NCBI GenBank assembly: GCA_001899085.1
Contig: MKVB01000012.1
Location: 27,263-67,444, forward strand
Direction: 5' to 3'
Source: Devosia sp. 66-14
GTDB taxonomy: Bacteria; Pseudomonadota; Alphaproteobacteria; Rhizobiales; Devosiaceae
Length of the DNA stretch: 40,182 bases
Below are positions 31,384-39,286 of this stretch, in pieces (position 1 is the stretch's first letter; the number at the start of each line of letters is the position of its first letter). The notes beneath the pieces were generated by a model that did no database searches, was not told the DNA's origin, and saw only the letters and a program-made list of their open reading frames with translations. A program made the position numbers and the translations under genes.

Positions 31384-31394
31384 GGGCGAAGTCC

Positions 31395-31685
31395 TCAGTA
31401 GTTGGGCTTGCAGATCTGGTTCGATTTGGCGACGTAGGTGTTATAGGCCGAGTATTGCCCCTCAGGCGGCGACTTGCCCTTCATCGAGGCGATCACCATC
31501 GCCATGAACTCGCTGTCGATCAGCGTCATCGCCGCATCGGCCTTGCATGAGCAGAGCGCATCGTCCTGAGCGATGCCCATGCAGGTCTTGTAGAAATCGG
31601 CCTTCTGCGCCTCGCTCGGCGCTGCCGCCTGTGCCCCACCGACCATCAGCCCCAGCGCTGCGAGCGCCACCACGAACGTCTTCAT
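31395..31685 (-). CDS. Small exported cysteine-rich protein in the sdh operon
   Basis: 96 residues with a signal peptide (MKTFVVALAALGLMVGGAQAA). ATG at 31685 is chosen because GGGGCTAGG is immediately upstream and because the frame before it is not protein-like. The mature part has Cys in YKTCMGIAQDDALCSCKADAA (C-x10-C-x-C), helices around LIDSEFMAMVIASMKGKSPP and a final Cys in NQICKPNY. This matches the neighbouring lipoprotein (31051-31383) in order and spacing. It is preceded by DUF3052 with a 14-base gap and followed 11 bases later by the lipoprotein gene, so it is part of the operon. Function is unknown. Confidence 0.83.
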   Translation of the reverse strand: MKTFVVALAALGLMVGGAQAAAPSEAQKADFYKTCMGIAQDDALCSCKADAAMTLIDSEFMAMVIASMKGKSPPEGQYSAYNTYVAKSNQICKPNY

Positions 31686-31699
31686 CCTAGCCCCGTTTC

Positions 31700-32128
31700 T
31701 CACCGCAATTCTTTGCGGATCATCAGTTTCAAACCCGACCAGATTTCGCTGACCGCAGCCACCTTGATATCGACCAGCCCGATCGGCAGCACCACCTCGC
31801 GGATCACATCCTCGGTGATGTCGGTCGGCACTTTCGATGCCTTCTTCGGCCATGAAACCCAGATCACCCCGTCGCGGCTGATCGCCTCCATCAGTGGCCG
31901 GGCATTATCCTCGAGCACCCCGCGCGACGCGGTAAAGCCGTGCACGAAATCCCAGCCCGTGCTGCCGCGCCATGCATCCCACTGCGTGTCGCGCACTTCA
32001 GCAAAATCTCGCGCCGACCTCAGCTCGCCCAACTCATCCGGCAGCCCCAGAAACAGCACCCGCTGCCCGTCCTTCAGCCCGAGCTTCTGCGGCAGCGGCG
32101 TGCCCGAATAGCCCGCTGCAACGGTCAT
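31700..32128 (-). CDS. DUF3052 family protein
   Basis: 142 residues of a cytoplasmic family of unknown function (DUF3052). Hallmarks visible are AAGYSGTPLPQKLGLKDGQRV at the N-terminus, GVIWVSWPKKASKVPTDITED in the middle and VDIKVAAVSEIWSGLKLMIRK at the end. The fold may be methyltransferase-like, from the GxP and WVSWPKK pattern, but no catalytic residues stand out. It overlaps the upstream gene by four bases (ATGA), and the next gene begins 14 bases later. The place inside the sdh operon is unusual. Confidence 0.93.
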   Translation of the reverse strand: MTVAAGYSGTPLPQKLGLKDGQRVLFLGLPDELGELRSARDFAEVRDTQWDAWRGSTGWDFVHGFTASRGVLEDNARPLMEAISRDGVIWVSWPKKASKVPTDITEDVIREVVLPIGLVDIKVAAVSEIWSGLKLMIRKELR

Positions 32129-32553
32129 TCGGCCACCCTGAAGAAACTGATCCGACCAGGATCCGCGAGGCTATCGCCGGAACCCGCACTGTCTTGGACG
32201 CAGTTCTCGAATCGCATCGCAACATCGGGGCTCATCAAGACGTCACATGACGTGCGCAGTAACGCCCCTCCGGTGCCGAAGGGGTTAACCTGGGAGAGCT
32301 GCAACTTCCCAGCCGTCAGGCGAAACGTACCGACTTCGTCGTGGCCTTCAAGGTAACTCCAGGACGCTGAGGTGACCTCGCCTCCCTTGCTGAAACAAAG
32401 ACTTGAGCCATATCCCGCGTCCGGAGGCGTCTCGCTCATCCAGCATCCTAGGAGCGCCTCGCCGATTTCCTTCTCCGATGCGGGCCGAACCTCTGCGCCG
32501 ATCGCCGACGAGCCGACCATCAAGGTCACAGCGAAGGCGGCGAGAAGATTCAC
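32125..32553 (-). CDS. Small exported protein in the sdh operon
   Basis: 142 residues with a GTG start at 32553, one base after the sdhA stop, and a signal peptide (MNLLAAFAVTLMVGSSAIGA). The mature part contains LLGCWMSETPPDAGYGSSLCFSKGGEV, a beta-rich segment (VGTFRLTAGKLQLSQVNPF), then TSCDVLMSPDVAMRFENCVQDSAG. Four cysteines could form two disulphides. It ends in a four-base overlap with DUF3052. There is no known domain. Local G+C is slightly lower than in sdhA. Confidence 0.8.
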   Translation of the reverse strand: MNLLAAFAVTLMVGSSAIGAEVRPASEKEIGEALLGCWMSETPPDAGYGSSLCFSKGGEVTSASWSYLEGHDEVGTFRLTAGKLQLSQVNPFGTGGALLRTSCDVLMSPDVAMRFENCVQDSAGSGDSLADPGRISFFRVAE

Positions 32554-32554
32554 C

Positions 32555-34363
32555 TCAGTACACTCTCGCCTTCGGCGCGATCTTCTTCAAACTGATCCCG
32601 CCTTCGCTCTCCGGCGTCAGCGGATCGACATGCACCGGGCGATAGCCGAGCGTCACCTTGCCGGCGCCATCGATCCAGCTCAGGGTGTGCTTGCGCCACT
32701 CGACGTCGTCGCGGCTCGGAAAATCCTCGTGCGCGTGGGCGCCGCGGCTTTCGTGCCGGGCTTCGGCCGAGACCACCGTGGTGGCGGCGCAGGCCATCAG
32801 GTTCTCGAGCTCCAGCGTTTCCACCAGGTCCGAGTTCCAGATCATCGAGCGGTCCGAGACCTTGAGATCGTTGAGCTCGCCATAAAGTGCGGTGATCCGC
32901 TCGACGCCCGATTTCAGCGATTCCGAGGTGCGGAACACCGCTGCGTCTTCCTGCATGATGCGCTGCATCTTGTCGCGCACCTGGGCCGTGGGCGAGCTGC
33001 CATTGGCATGGCGCAGCCGATCGAAGCGCGCGAGAATGCGCTCGTCTTCCGAGGCGACGACGGCCGGCACCATGGCGCCCTTGTCGACGACCTTGGCCGC
33101 CCGCAGGGCCGCCGCCCGGCCGAACACCACGAGGTCGGTCAGCGAGTTCGAGCCCAGCCGGTTGGCGCCATGCACCGAAGCACAGGCTGCTTCGCCCGCC
33201 GCCATCAGCCCCGGCACCACGCGATCCGGATCGCCTTCGGTCGGGTTCAGCACCTCGCCGTGATAGTTCGCAGGGATGCCGCCCATATTATAGTGCACCG
33301 TCGGCAGCACCGGGATCGGCTCGCGCGTCAGGTCGACGCCGGCAAAGATCTTGGCGCTCTCGGTGATCCCCGGCAGCCGCTCGTGCAGCACTTTGGGGTC
33401 GAGGTGGTCGAGATGCAGGAAGATGTGGTCCTTCTTCGGGCCGACCCCGCGACCCTCGCGGATCTCGATGGTCATGCAGCGGCTGACCACGTCGCGGCTC
33501 GCCAGGTCCTTGGCGTTGGGCGCATAGCGCTCCATGAAGCGCTCGCCTTCGGAATTGGTGAGATAGCCGCCCTCGCCGCGGGCGCCTTCGGTGATCAGCA
33601 CGCCCGCACCATAGACGCCGGTGGGATGGAACTGCACGAACTCCATGTCCTGCAGCGGCAGCCCGGCCCGCGCCACCATGCCGTTGCCGTCGCCGGTGCA
33701 GGTATGGGCTGAGGTCGCCGAGAAATACGAGCGGCCATAGCCGCCGGTCGCCAGCACCACCAGCTTGGCGCGGAAGCGATGGAGCGTGCCGTCATCGAGC
33801 TTCCACGCCATCACCCCCTGGCAGGAACCGTCGGCGCCCATGATCAGGTCGAGCGCGAAATACTCGATGAAGAACTGCGCGTTGTTCCTGAGCGACTGGC
33901 CATAGAGCGTGTGGAGAATGGCGTGCCCGGTACGGTCGGCGGCGGCGCAGGTGCGTTGCACCGGCGGGCCATCGCCGAATTCCGTCATGTGGCCGCCGAA
34001 CGGCCGCTGGTAGATCGTGCCCTTGTCGGTGCGCGAGAACGGCACGCCGTAATGCTCGAGCTCGTAGATCGCGGCCGGCGCCTCGCGCGCCAAATACTCC
34101 ATGGCGTCGTTGTCGCCCAGCCAGTCCGACCCCTTGACGGTGTCGTACATGTGCCACTGCCAGCTGTCGGGGCCCATATTGCCCAGCGACGCGGCGATAC
34201 CGCCCTGCGCCGCCACGGTATGCGAGCGGGTGGGAAACACCTTGGTGATGCAGGCGGTGTTGAGCCCCTGCTCGGCCATGCCCAGCGTCGCGCGCAACCC
34301 GGCGCCGCCAGCACCGACGATGACCACGTCGAACTCGTGGTCGATGATCTCGTAAGCGGCCAT
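32555..34363 (-). CDS. sdhA: Succinate dehydrogenase flavoprotein subunit
   Basis: Catalytic FAD subunit of complex II oxidising succinate to fumarate. The product of about 602 residues has the dinucleotide-binding [21 protein letters not shown], the covalent FAD-attachment histidine in [11 protein letters not shown], the active-site region [21 protein letters not shown] and the catalytic-loop [24 protein letters not shown] at 34363 is preferred because its [11 protein letters not shown] resembles related proteins. A GTG at 34369 directly overlapping the sdhD stop is also possible. It follows sdhD by a few bases and is followed immediately by the small exported-protein gene. Confidence 0.98.
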   Translation of the reverse strand: MAAYEIIDHEFDVVIVGAGGAGLRATLGMAEQGLNTACITKVFPTRSHTVAAQGGIAASLGNMGPDSWQWHMYDTVKGSDWLGDNDAMEYLAREAPAAIYELEHYGVPFSRTDKGTIYQRPFGGHMTEFGDGPPVQRTCAAADRTGHAILHTLYGQSLRNNAQFFIEYFALDLIMGADGSCQGVMAWKLDDGTLHRFRAKLVVLATGGYGRSYFSATSAHTCTGDGNGMVARAGLPLQDMEFVQFHPTGVYGAGVLITEGARGEGGYLTNSEGERFMERYAPNAKDLASRDVVSRCMTIEIREGRGVGPKKDHIFLHLDHLDPKVLHERLPGITESAKIFAGVDLTREPIPVLPTVHYNMGGIPANYHGEVLNPTEGDPDRVVPGLMAAGEAACASVHGANRLGSNSLTDLVVFGRAAALRAAKVVDKGAMVPAVVASEDERILARFDRLRHANGSSPTAQVRDKMQRIMQEDAAVFRTSESLKSGVERITALYGELNDLKVSDRSMIWNSDLVETLELENLMACAATTVVSAEARHESRGAHAHEDFPSRDDVEWRKHTLSWIDGAGKVTLGYRPVHVDPLTPESEGGISLKKIAPKARVY

Positions 34364-34368
34364 GCGCA

Positions 34369-34764
34369 CTAACCCCAGAAGACGAGCTTGGCGATGGCGC
34401 CCAGCGCCACCACGAAGAAGCAGCCGACGAACAGATTGTTGGCGAGCATCGCCCAGCCATGTTCGCCCTTGTCGAAATAATCCTCGATCGTGTCGCGCAT
34501 GCCGTTGCGCATATGGATCGAGACGTTGACCACCAGCAGCGCCAGCCCGATCGCGACGAACGGGTTGCGCGCCAGTTCGATCATCTCGGCCGGCGCCCGG
34601 GTCGCGAGGCTGACCACGAACCAGATGATGAAAATCGAGAACACGATGTTGATCGCGCCGGTAATGCGCTGGGTGATGAAGTGCCGCGTCGAGGCCTTGG
34701 CCTTGCCGTAGCGCGTCGCCGGGTTCTGGATCTCTGCCCGCGTGGGTTTGCCGAGAACGCTCAT
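34369..34764 (-). CDS. sdhD: Succinate dehydrogenase membrane anchor subunit D
   Basis: Membrane anchor of complex II, 131 residues with three transmembrane segments. The first half has [26 protein letters not shown], including the quinone/heme-region residues [10 protein letters not shown]. The remainder is [27 protein letters not shown]. The start ATG at 34764 overlaps the sdhC stop by four bases (ATGA). Together with SdhC it binds heme b and ubiquinone; the subunit assignment is from order and sequence. Confidence 0.95.
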   Translation of the reverse strand: MSVLGKPTRAEIQNPATRYGKAKASTRHFITQRITGAINIVFSIFIIWFVVSLATRAPAEMIELARNPFVAIGLALLVVNVSIHMRNGMRDTIEDYFDKGEHGWAMLANNLFVGCFFVVALGAIAKLVFWG

Positions 34765-35147
34765 TTGAACCACACGAAGATTGCCCAGATGATCAGCGTC
34801 ATGAGAATCGAGGCGCCGAGCTGGATCCGCACCGCCAGCTCGCGGCCGGCCGGATCCATTGCCCTCGCGGTATCCCAGACGAAATGCCGGATTCCGCCGA
34901 ACATGTGGTGGAACAGCACCCAGGTGTAACCGAACAGCACCAGCTGCCCGAGCCACATGCCGAACAGCCAGGTGACGAAATCGAAGAAGCCGCCGCCGAT
35001 CGCCGCTCCCACCAGCCACAGCACCAAGAGCAGGGTGCCGCCATACAGCGCTATGCCGGTCGCGCGGTGCACGATCGACATCGTCATGGTGAGGGTAAAG
35101 CGGTAGATTGAAAGATGCGGCGAAAGCGGCCGTGAAGAAGGAGCCAT
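34761..35147 (-). CDS. sdhC: Succinate dehydrogenase cytochrome b556 subunit
   Basis: Membrane cytochrome b subunit of complex II, 128 residues with three transmembrane helices. Family motifs are [36 protein letters not shown] and [19 protein letters not shown]; the last carries the heme ligand His. First gene of the operon. ATG at 35147 is the natural start. The stop overlaps sdhD. A well-placed sigma-70-like promoter lies upstream at 35210-35238. Confidence 0.97.
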   Translation of the reverse strand: MAPSSRPLSPHLSIYRFTLTMTMSIVHRATGIALYGGTLLLVLWLVGAAIGGGFFDFVTWLFGMWLGQLVLFGYTWVLFHHMFGGIRHFVWDTARAMDPAGRELAVRIQLGASILMTLIIWAIFVWFK

Positions 35148-35209
35148 GCTAGTCTCGCGCCTCGCCCGCCGGGAGAAGGCCGGGCGCTCCAGTTTGGAAT
35201 GGTTCGAGA

Positions 35210-35238
35210 CTTCTAGCGGCGCTTTGCGCCGAGGTCAA
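35210..35238 (-). promoter_or_regulatory. Candidate sdh promoter with palindromic spacer
   Basis: On the minus strand, TTGACC (35238-35233) and TAGAAG (35215-35210) are exactly 17 bases apart. The spacer holds a perfect palindrome, CGGCGC-AAA-GCGCCG (35217-35231), that could be an operator. The start of transcription would be near 35203, about 55 bases before the sdhC ATG. Confidence 0.5.
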
Positions 35239-35291
35239 AGGCTCAGCTTATGCCGAGCATTGCACTTTGGTGCTGCTATGCGCCCAGCGCA

Positions 35292-35522
35292 TTACCGGCG
35301 CGCCGGGCCGAGCACCTCCGGCGCGGCCCGCAGCGCTTCGAGCGTGAGCAACAGGCTCAGCACTCGCTCGCTGCTGGGTCCGGACGCCACCGGGGTGGCG
35401 GACGAAAGCGTGGCGGAGGCGATCAGCCTTTGGCTGTCTTCCGCCAGGACATCCCGCACCAGGTTGCCATTCATCGCGAGGATCGCGACGGCAATGACCA
35501 TTCCTGCTGCGAGTCTGCCCAT
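35292..35522 (-). CDS. Small protein with N-terminal hydrophobic segment
   Basis: 76 residues, starting MGRLAAGMVIAVAILAMNGN, a hydrophobic segment that may be a signal peptide or anchor. The rest, DVLAEDSQRLIASATLSSATP and onward, ends in an Ala/Leu/Arg helix. An AAGGA-type Shine-Dalgarno (AAGGACGAAAGAG) precedes the ATG. It lies upstream of the sdh operon, and no family is recognised. Reality rests on the start signal, and the call is tentative. Confidence 0.45.
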   Translation of the reverse strand: MGRLAAGMVIAVAILAMNGNLVRDVLAEDSQRLIASATLSSATPVASGPSSERVLSLLLTLEALRAAPEVLGPARR

Positions 35523-35677
35523 CTCTTTCGTCCTTGTTGCGGGCGATCTCTGTATTCGAGATTTCCGCTGCTTGAGGAGACTTCTAGCTGCCGGCTGTTG
35601 GCCCTGCGCTGAAGCCGCTATTCACAATCGGTTCAGCAACGCATGATCTTTGTGCCGGTTCCCAAGGGAGAGACGAC

Positions 35678-36253
35678 GTGAACGAAAAAGTACGGGTGCT
35701 CGGCGAACAGGTGCTGTCGGACAACTGGGGCCTGGTGAAGAAAACCACCATCGAACTCAAACGCCGCAACGGCGAATGGCAGCGCCAGGTGCGCGAAACC
35801 TATGATCGCGGCGACGGCGCCGGGGTGCTGCTCTACAACCGCGCCCAACGCACCGTCATCCTCACCCGTCAGTTCCGCTTCCCGGTCTTCGCCCACGGTG
35901 AGGCGGGTTATCTGATCGAAGTGGTGGCGGGAAAACTCGACGGCGACCACCCGGTGACTACGGCCAGGAAGGAAGCCGAAGAAGAATCCGGCTACCGCGT
36001 CCACGATGTCGAACTGGTGATGAGCGCCTATATGAGCCCCGGCTCGGTCACCGAGAAGCTGTCGCTGTTTCTCGCCGAATACGACGCCGGCTCGAAAGTC
36101 TCCTCCGGCGGCGGCCTAGAGGATGAGGGCGAAGACATCGAAGTGCTGGAACTCGGCATCGACCAGGCGCTGCGCATGATCGAGACCGGCGAGATCGCCG
36201 ACGCCAAGACCATCATGCTGCTGCAGCATGTGCGGCTGAAGGGGATCTTGTAG
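35678..36253 (+). CDS. nudK: Nudix hydrolase, NudK-type (GDP-mannose pyrophosphatase-like)
   Basis: 191 residues. The Nudix box lies in AGKLDGDHPVTTARKEAEEESGY (Glu residues of the metal site in EAEEES). The following YMSPGSVTEKLSLFLAEY, GGLEDEGEDIEVLEL and IETGEIADAKTIMLL closely follow E. coli NudK, which hydrolyses GDP-mannose and related nucleotide sugars. The start is GTG at 35678, eight bases after an AAGGGAGAG Shine-Dalgarno. It is followed by a small convergent gene. Substrate specificity is by homology. Confidence 0.92.
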   Translation: MNEKVRVLGEQVLSDNWGLVKKTTIELKRRNGEWQRQVRETYDRGDGAGVLLYNRAQRTVILTRQFRFPVFAHGEAGYLIEVVAGKLDGDHPVTTARKEAEEESGYRVHDVELVMSAYMSPGSVTEKLSLFLAEYDAGSKVSSGGGLEDEGEDIEVLELGIDQALRMIETGEIADAKTIMLLQHVRLKGIL

Positions 36254-36270
36254 TGCTTCCCCCAACGGCA

Positions 36271-36290
36271 CCTCCCGCTGGACGGGGAGG
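36271..36290. terminator. Imperfect hairpin between convergent genes
   Basis: CCTCCCG (36271-36277) and CGGGGAGG (36283-36290) pair with one bulge. It lies 18 bases after the nudK stop; there is no U-run. It may be a decayed copy of the CCTCTCCCC palindromic unit. Confidence 0.4.
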
Positions 36291-36326
36291 ATGGGAGGAA
36301 TGCACGGAGCCCGGCGCCAGCCGTGT

Positions 36327-36569
36327 TCAGTTGCTCGCGACCGCGAACGGATCCGCATCCACATCCAGCGTCGCATAGCCCTCGGGCAGCTTCACCGTGA
36401 ACTCGGCCGCGGTCTCCCGCGGGTCGAGCATCAGCATCGACAGCATCTGCGCTTTGGCCAGCGACGGTGCTTGCCTCGCGCCACCGACTTGCGGCTGGCT
36501 GGCCAGCACCGCGAGCGGCAGAGCCAGCGCGACAAGTCCGGCGGCGGCGACGATCAGCTTGATCTGCAT
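36327..36569 (-). CDS. Small exported protein of unknown function
   Basis: 80 residues with a signal peptide (MQIKLIVAAAGLVALALPLAVLA) and a start preceded by GAGGTCCCGAA. The mature part (SQPQVGGARQAPSLAKAQ and LMLDPRETAAEFTVKLPEGYATLDVDADP) is predicted soluble with one beta-rich end. No family is recognised. It is convergent with nudK; the region to 36683 has no gene. Confidence 0.65.
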   Translation of the reverse strand: MQIKLIVAAAGLVALALPLAVLASQPQVGGARQAPSLAKAQMLSMLMLDPRETAAEFTVKLPEGYATLDVDADPFAVASN

Positions 36570-36683
36570 TTCGGGACCTCAAAACCTGGCGCATCCAGCG
36601 CGCTTGTTGTCCCCTTCTAGCCCCCTTCGGCCGAACTCGCCTTGAACCCGTCGTTCATGTTCGGTTTAGGCCCGGAGGCGCGG

Positions 36684-37124
36684 CTAGCGCTCGCCCCGCA
36701 ACACCCTTGCCTCCCGCAGGTTGAGGTATGCCTTCGGCACCGGCTGGGCGAAATAATCCATGGTGAACTCTTCCCCCAGCTCCACCGCCCGTCCACAGCG
36801 CATCTGCCGGCCATCCGGATCGATCACCACATTGGGGTCGGACGAATGGTTGATCAGCCCGTAGCTGGTCCGCAGCGGCCGGACCAGCAGCAGTTCGGGC
36901 GTCACCGCGTTCCACTCGAGCGTTTCGAGGACTTCGGGGAACCGCTCCCATTCGACCAGTTGCCCGTCGAGCTCCGCCAGGAGCTCCCCGGCCTTGCGTG
37001 CCCGGCTGCTGAACAGCCCGCGCCCGGCGATGGGGCTCGGCCCCACCACAGCATCGGCGACGGTCGGGATGAAGGCCCCGTCGCCGAGAAATACCTCGGT
37101 AAAGCTGTCGATATTGAGGTTCAT
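36684..37124 (-). CDS. SET-domain protein
   Basis: A probable lysine methyltransferase-fold protein of 146 residues. SET motifs visible are GRGLF at 34-38 (AdoMet-side glycine motif), the NHSSDPN motif at 92-98 (within YGLINHSSDPNVVIDP) and the ELGEEFTMDY motif at 116-124 that completes the pseudoknot. A post-SET cysteine cluster is absent. The start ATG at 37124 overlaps the hydrolase stop by four bases (ATGA), so the two genes are coupled. Bacterial SET proteins are uncommon; substrates are unknown. The catalytic motif set looks complete, but activity cannot be asserted. Confidence 0.9.
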   Translation of the reverse strand: MNLNIDSFTEVFLGDGAFIPTVADAVVGPSPIAGRGLFSSRARKAGELLAELDGQLVEWERFPEVLETLEWNAVTPELLLVRPLRTSYGLINHSSDPNVVIDPDGRQMRCGRAVELGEEFTMDYFAQPVPKAYLNLREARVLRGER

Positions 37125-37795
37125 CTTGCCGCCTCCTCGAGCAGTCCGCTGAGCTCTTCCGGCTTGTCGACCGGCACGTCGTGGCCGCATGCGACTTCGC
37201 GGACCGTCCACCCGGGCTGAGTGCGGAAACCATCCGCGATGCCCTGAAAGCCGTTCCAGCCGGTCGCCACGATATAGGTTCTGGTCGGCACCTTCTTGTA
37301 GGCGCCTGTGACCTTCAGTCGCTCGGTCAGCGTTGCGGTCGGCTGCGGCGTCGCCTTGCTGTCGACCCAGGCGCGATCGGCCTCGTCGAGATAGTCGCCC
37401 GGCGAGGATGCCGGCGCCTCGGTCAACTGCCCGCTGAGTTCCCAGCCGGGTGCGAAATCGGTGAAGCCCTGTCCGTCCTCGGGCACGAAGGCATCGAGAT
37501 AGACGATCGAGCGCACTTTGCTGCCGAGGCGCTCCACCGCCCCGGTCGCAACGATCCCACCATAGGAATGCGCCACCAGCACGATGTCCTCGAGATCGTT
37601 CCACAGCACTTCGTTGACGATGTCGTCGACGTGGATGCTCAGCGTGATCGGCAGCCCGTTGAGATGCGAGCGCTCCGCGAGGCCGCTCAGGGTCGGGGCA
37701 TGCACCTTGTGGCCGCGCGCCCGCAACCGGTCGATGACCCGCACCCACGACCAGCTTCCGGTCCAGGCTCCATGCACGATCACGAACGTCGCCAT
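37121..37795 (-). CDS. Alpha/beta-fold hydrolase
   Basis: 224 residues of the alpha/beta hydrolase superfamily. The oxyanion-region VIVHGAWTGSWSW is at the N-terminus, the nucleophile Ser77 in VLVAHSYGGIVATG, and the catalytic His205 in ACGHDVPVDKPEEL. The middle cap is variable. Relatives include esterases of the salicylate/methyl-ester type; the substrate is not predictable. The start has a strong Shine-Dalgarno (GGAGG). It is the first gene of a two-gene unit with the SET protein and diverges from the HxlR regulator. The intergenic region holds three operator-like repeats. Confidence 0.93.
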   Translation of the reverse strand: MATFVIVHGAWTGSWSWVRVIDRLRARGHKVHAPTLSGLAERSHLNGLPITLSIHVDDIVNEVLWNDLEDIVLVAHSYGGIVATGAVERLGSKVRSIVYLDAFVPEDGQGFTDFAPGWELSGQLTEAPASSPGDYLDEADRAWVDSKATPQPTATLTERLKVTGAYKKVPTRTYIVATGWNGFQGIADGFRTQPGWTVREVACGHDVPVDKPEELSGLLEEAAR

Positions 37796-37812
37796 CCCTC
37801 ATCCTCCAATGA

Positions 37813-37862
37813 TTGCATTTTGCAAGTGATTGCGTTTTACAACCAATGATTGTATTTTGCAA
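37813..37862. promoter_or_regulatory. Three iterated dyad operators between hydrolase and HxlR genes
   Basis: Three copies of TTGYR-TTT-TRCAA: TTGCATTTTGCAA (37813-37825), TTGCGTTTTACAA (37830-37842) and TTGTATTTTGCAA (37850-37862). Each is a 5-bp inverted repeat around TTT; the centres are 17 and 20 bases apart. The last ends two bases before the HxlR ATG. They lie entirely within the 69-base divergent spacer and probably bind the regulator. Confidence 0.75.
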
Positions 37863-37864
37863 CC

Positions 37865-38302
37865 ATGGAAAACCCCGATGCGTCTCCTCACCGTTCCGGC
37901 TGTCCGATCAATCTTGGGCTCGAGGTCTTCGGCGACAGATGGAGCCTGCTGATCGTCCGCGACATGATGTTCGCGGGAAAGCGGCATTTCCGCGAGTTCC
38001 TGGCCTCGGACGAGGCCATCTCGACCAACATTCTCGCCGACCGGCTGGCAAAGCTGGTCGAGGCCGGCGTGCTGACGCGCGCCGACGATCCCGCCCACAA
38101 GCTGAAGGCGATCTATTCGCTGACCGAGATGGGGATCGAACTGCTGCCGATCGTTGCCGAGATCAGCCGCTGGAGCCGCAAATACCAGCCGGTCGATCCT
38201 GAGCTTGCCGCGACCGGCGAAGCTCGCGATCGCGGCGGGCCGGGCGCGGTTGCCGCCCAGATGGAGGCCCTGCGGCGGGTCCACCTGAACGGCGAAAATT
38301 AG
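37865..38302 (+). CDS. HxlR-family transcriptional regulator
   Basis: 145 residues, a winged helix-turn-helix regulator. The start MENPDASPHRSGCPINLGLEVFGDRW contains the conserved Cys and the GDRWSLLIVRDMMFAGKRHFREF motif. The recognition region is SDEAISTNILADRLAKLVEAGVL, followed by the wing (AIYSLTEMGIELLPIVAEI). ATG at 37865 is chosen over a TTG at 37850 because the latter falls in the third operator repeat. No Shine-Dalgarno precedes the ATG, so translation may be from a leaderless or very short leader. The conserved Cys could sense redox or reactive electrophiles, as in some members; that is inference. Probably regulates the divergent hydrolase/SET pair. Confidence 0.93.
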   Translation: MENPDASPHRSGCPINLGLEVFGDRWSLLIVRDMMFAGKRHFREFLASDEAISTNILADRLAKLVEAGVLTRADDPAHKLKAIYSLTEMGIELLPIVAEISRWSRKYQPVDPELAATGEARDRGGPGAVAAQMEALRRVHLNGEN

Positions 38303-38337
38303 GCGCTTCAGACGTTCATGGTCGGAAGGCGCACCGG

Positions 38338-38547
38338 CTAGACGTACTCGACCAGTTTCTTGTCCGGATCGTAGGGTTGGTCGGAGACCACTTTGGTCAC
38401 TGCCTGCCCGCAGACCATCTTCTTGTTCATTGCGTCATACGCATAGCTGGCAGAACCGTGCAGCACCCAGCCCTCGCTCAGCGCCTTGGTAACCTTGTGG
38501 CAGAAGGCGGAATCGTCCTCCCCCGAGAGGAACCGATAGATCAGCAT
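38338..38547 (-). CDS. DUF1737 protein
   Basis: 69 residues. The family's YRFLSGEDDSAFCHKVTKALSEGWVLHGS is at the N-terminus, followed by MVCGQAVTKVV. A small cytoplasmic protein family of unknown function. It is convergent with the HxlR gene (36 bases) and divergent from the carbonic anhydrase gene. Confidence 0.9.
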   Translation of the reverse strand: MLIYRFLSGEDDSAFCHKVTKALSEGWVLHGSASYAYDAMNKKMVCGQAVTKVVSDQPYDPDKKLVEYV

Positions 38548-38622
38548 GCACTACTCCTTTTGCTCGCCCTCTTTGCCCCGGGCGATTGAAATTGCGTCCA
38601 GTTACCGCTAATCCGCTGCGGT

Positions 38623-39261
38623 ATGGATCGGTTTCCAGCATTTTTGCTCGACGGCTACAAGTCGTTCATGTCCGACCGCTACGACCCCGAACAGGGCCGT
38701 TACCGGGAATTGGCTGACCGGGGGCAATCCCCGACCACCATGATCATTGCGTGCTGCGACAGCCGCGCGGCGCCCGAGACCATCTTTTCGGCCGGGCCGG
38801 GCGAGATGTTCGTGTTGCGCAACGTCGCGAACCTGGTGCCGACGTTCCAGCCCGATGGTGGCCAGCACGGCACCTCGGCGGCCATCGAGTTCGCGGTCGC
38901 CGCGCTCGAGATCTCCAACATCGTGGTGATGGGCCATGGCCGCTGCGGTGGCATCAAGGCGGCGCTGGCTCCCGATGCCGGCCCCCTGGCGCAGGGCGAT
39001 TTCATCGGCAAGTGGATGGCCATGCTGGCGCCGGTCGCCGACGAGGTATCGAAATACACCCTGCTGACCAACAAGGAGCGCCAGACCATGCTGGAGCGCT
39101 TCTCGATCCGCAACTCGATCAACAACCTTCGCACCTTCCCCTACGTCAAGCGGCTGGAAGACGAAGGCAAGCTCGCCATTCACGGCGCCTGGTTCGACAT
39201 CTCCACCGGCGAACTCTGGGTCATGAACGACGACGGCGATTTTTACCGGCCGGACGTCTGA
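38623..39261 (+). CDS. Beta-class carbonic anhydrase
   Basis: 212 residues, a zinc enzyme interconverting CO2 and bicarbonate. The zinc ligands are Cys45 (in ACCDSRAAPE), His105 and Cys108 (in MGHGRCGGIKAAL), with Asp46 and Arg48 of the catalytic pair. The N-terminal residues FLLDGYKSFMSDRY and the C-terminal GAWFDISTGELWVMND are typical of alphaproteobacterial sequences. The start ATG at 38623 is consistent with length. It may supply bicarbonate for carboxylation reactions; no operon partner is apparent. Confidence 0.95.
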   Translation: MDRFPAFLLDGYKSFMSDRYDPEQGRYRELADRGQSPTTMIIACCDSRAAPETIFSAGPGEMFVLRNVANLVPTFQPDGGQHGTSAAIEFAVAALEISNIVVMGHGRCGGIKAALAPDAGPLAQGDFIGKWMAMLAPVADEVSKYTLLTNKERQTMLERFSIRNSINNLRTFPYVKRLEDEGKLAIHGAWFDISTGELWVMNDDGDFYRPDV

Positions 39262-39286
39262 GGCTGGCCGGCAGATACGGCACCGG

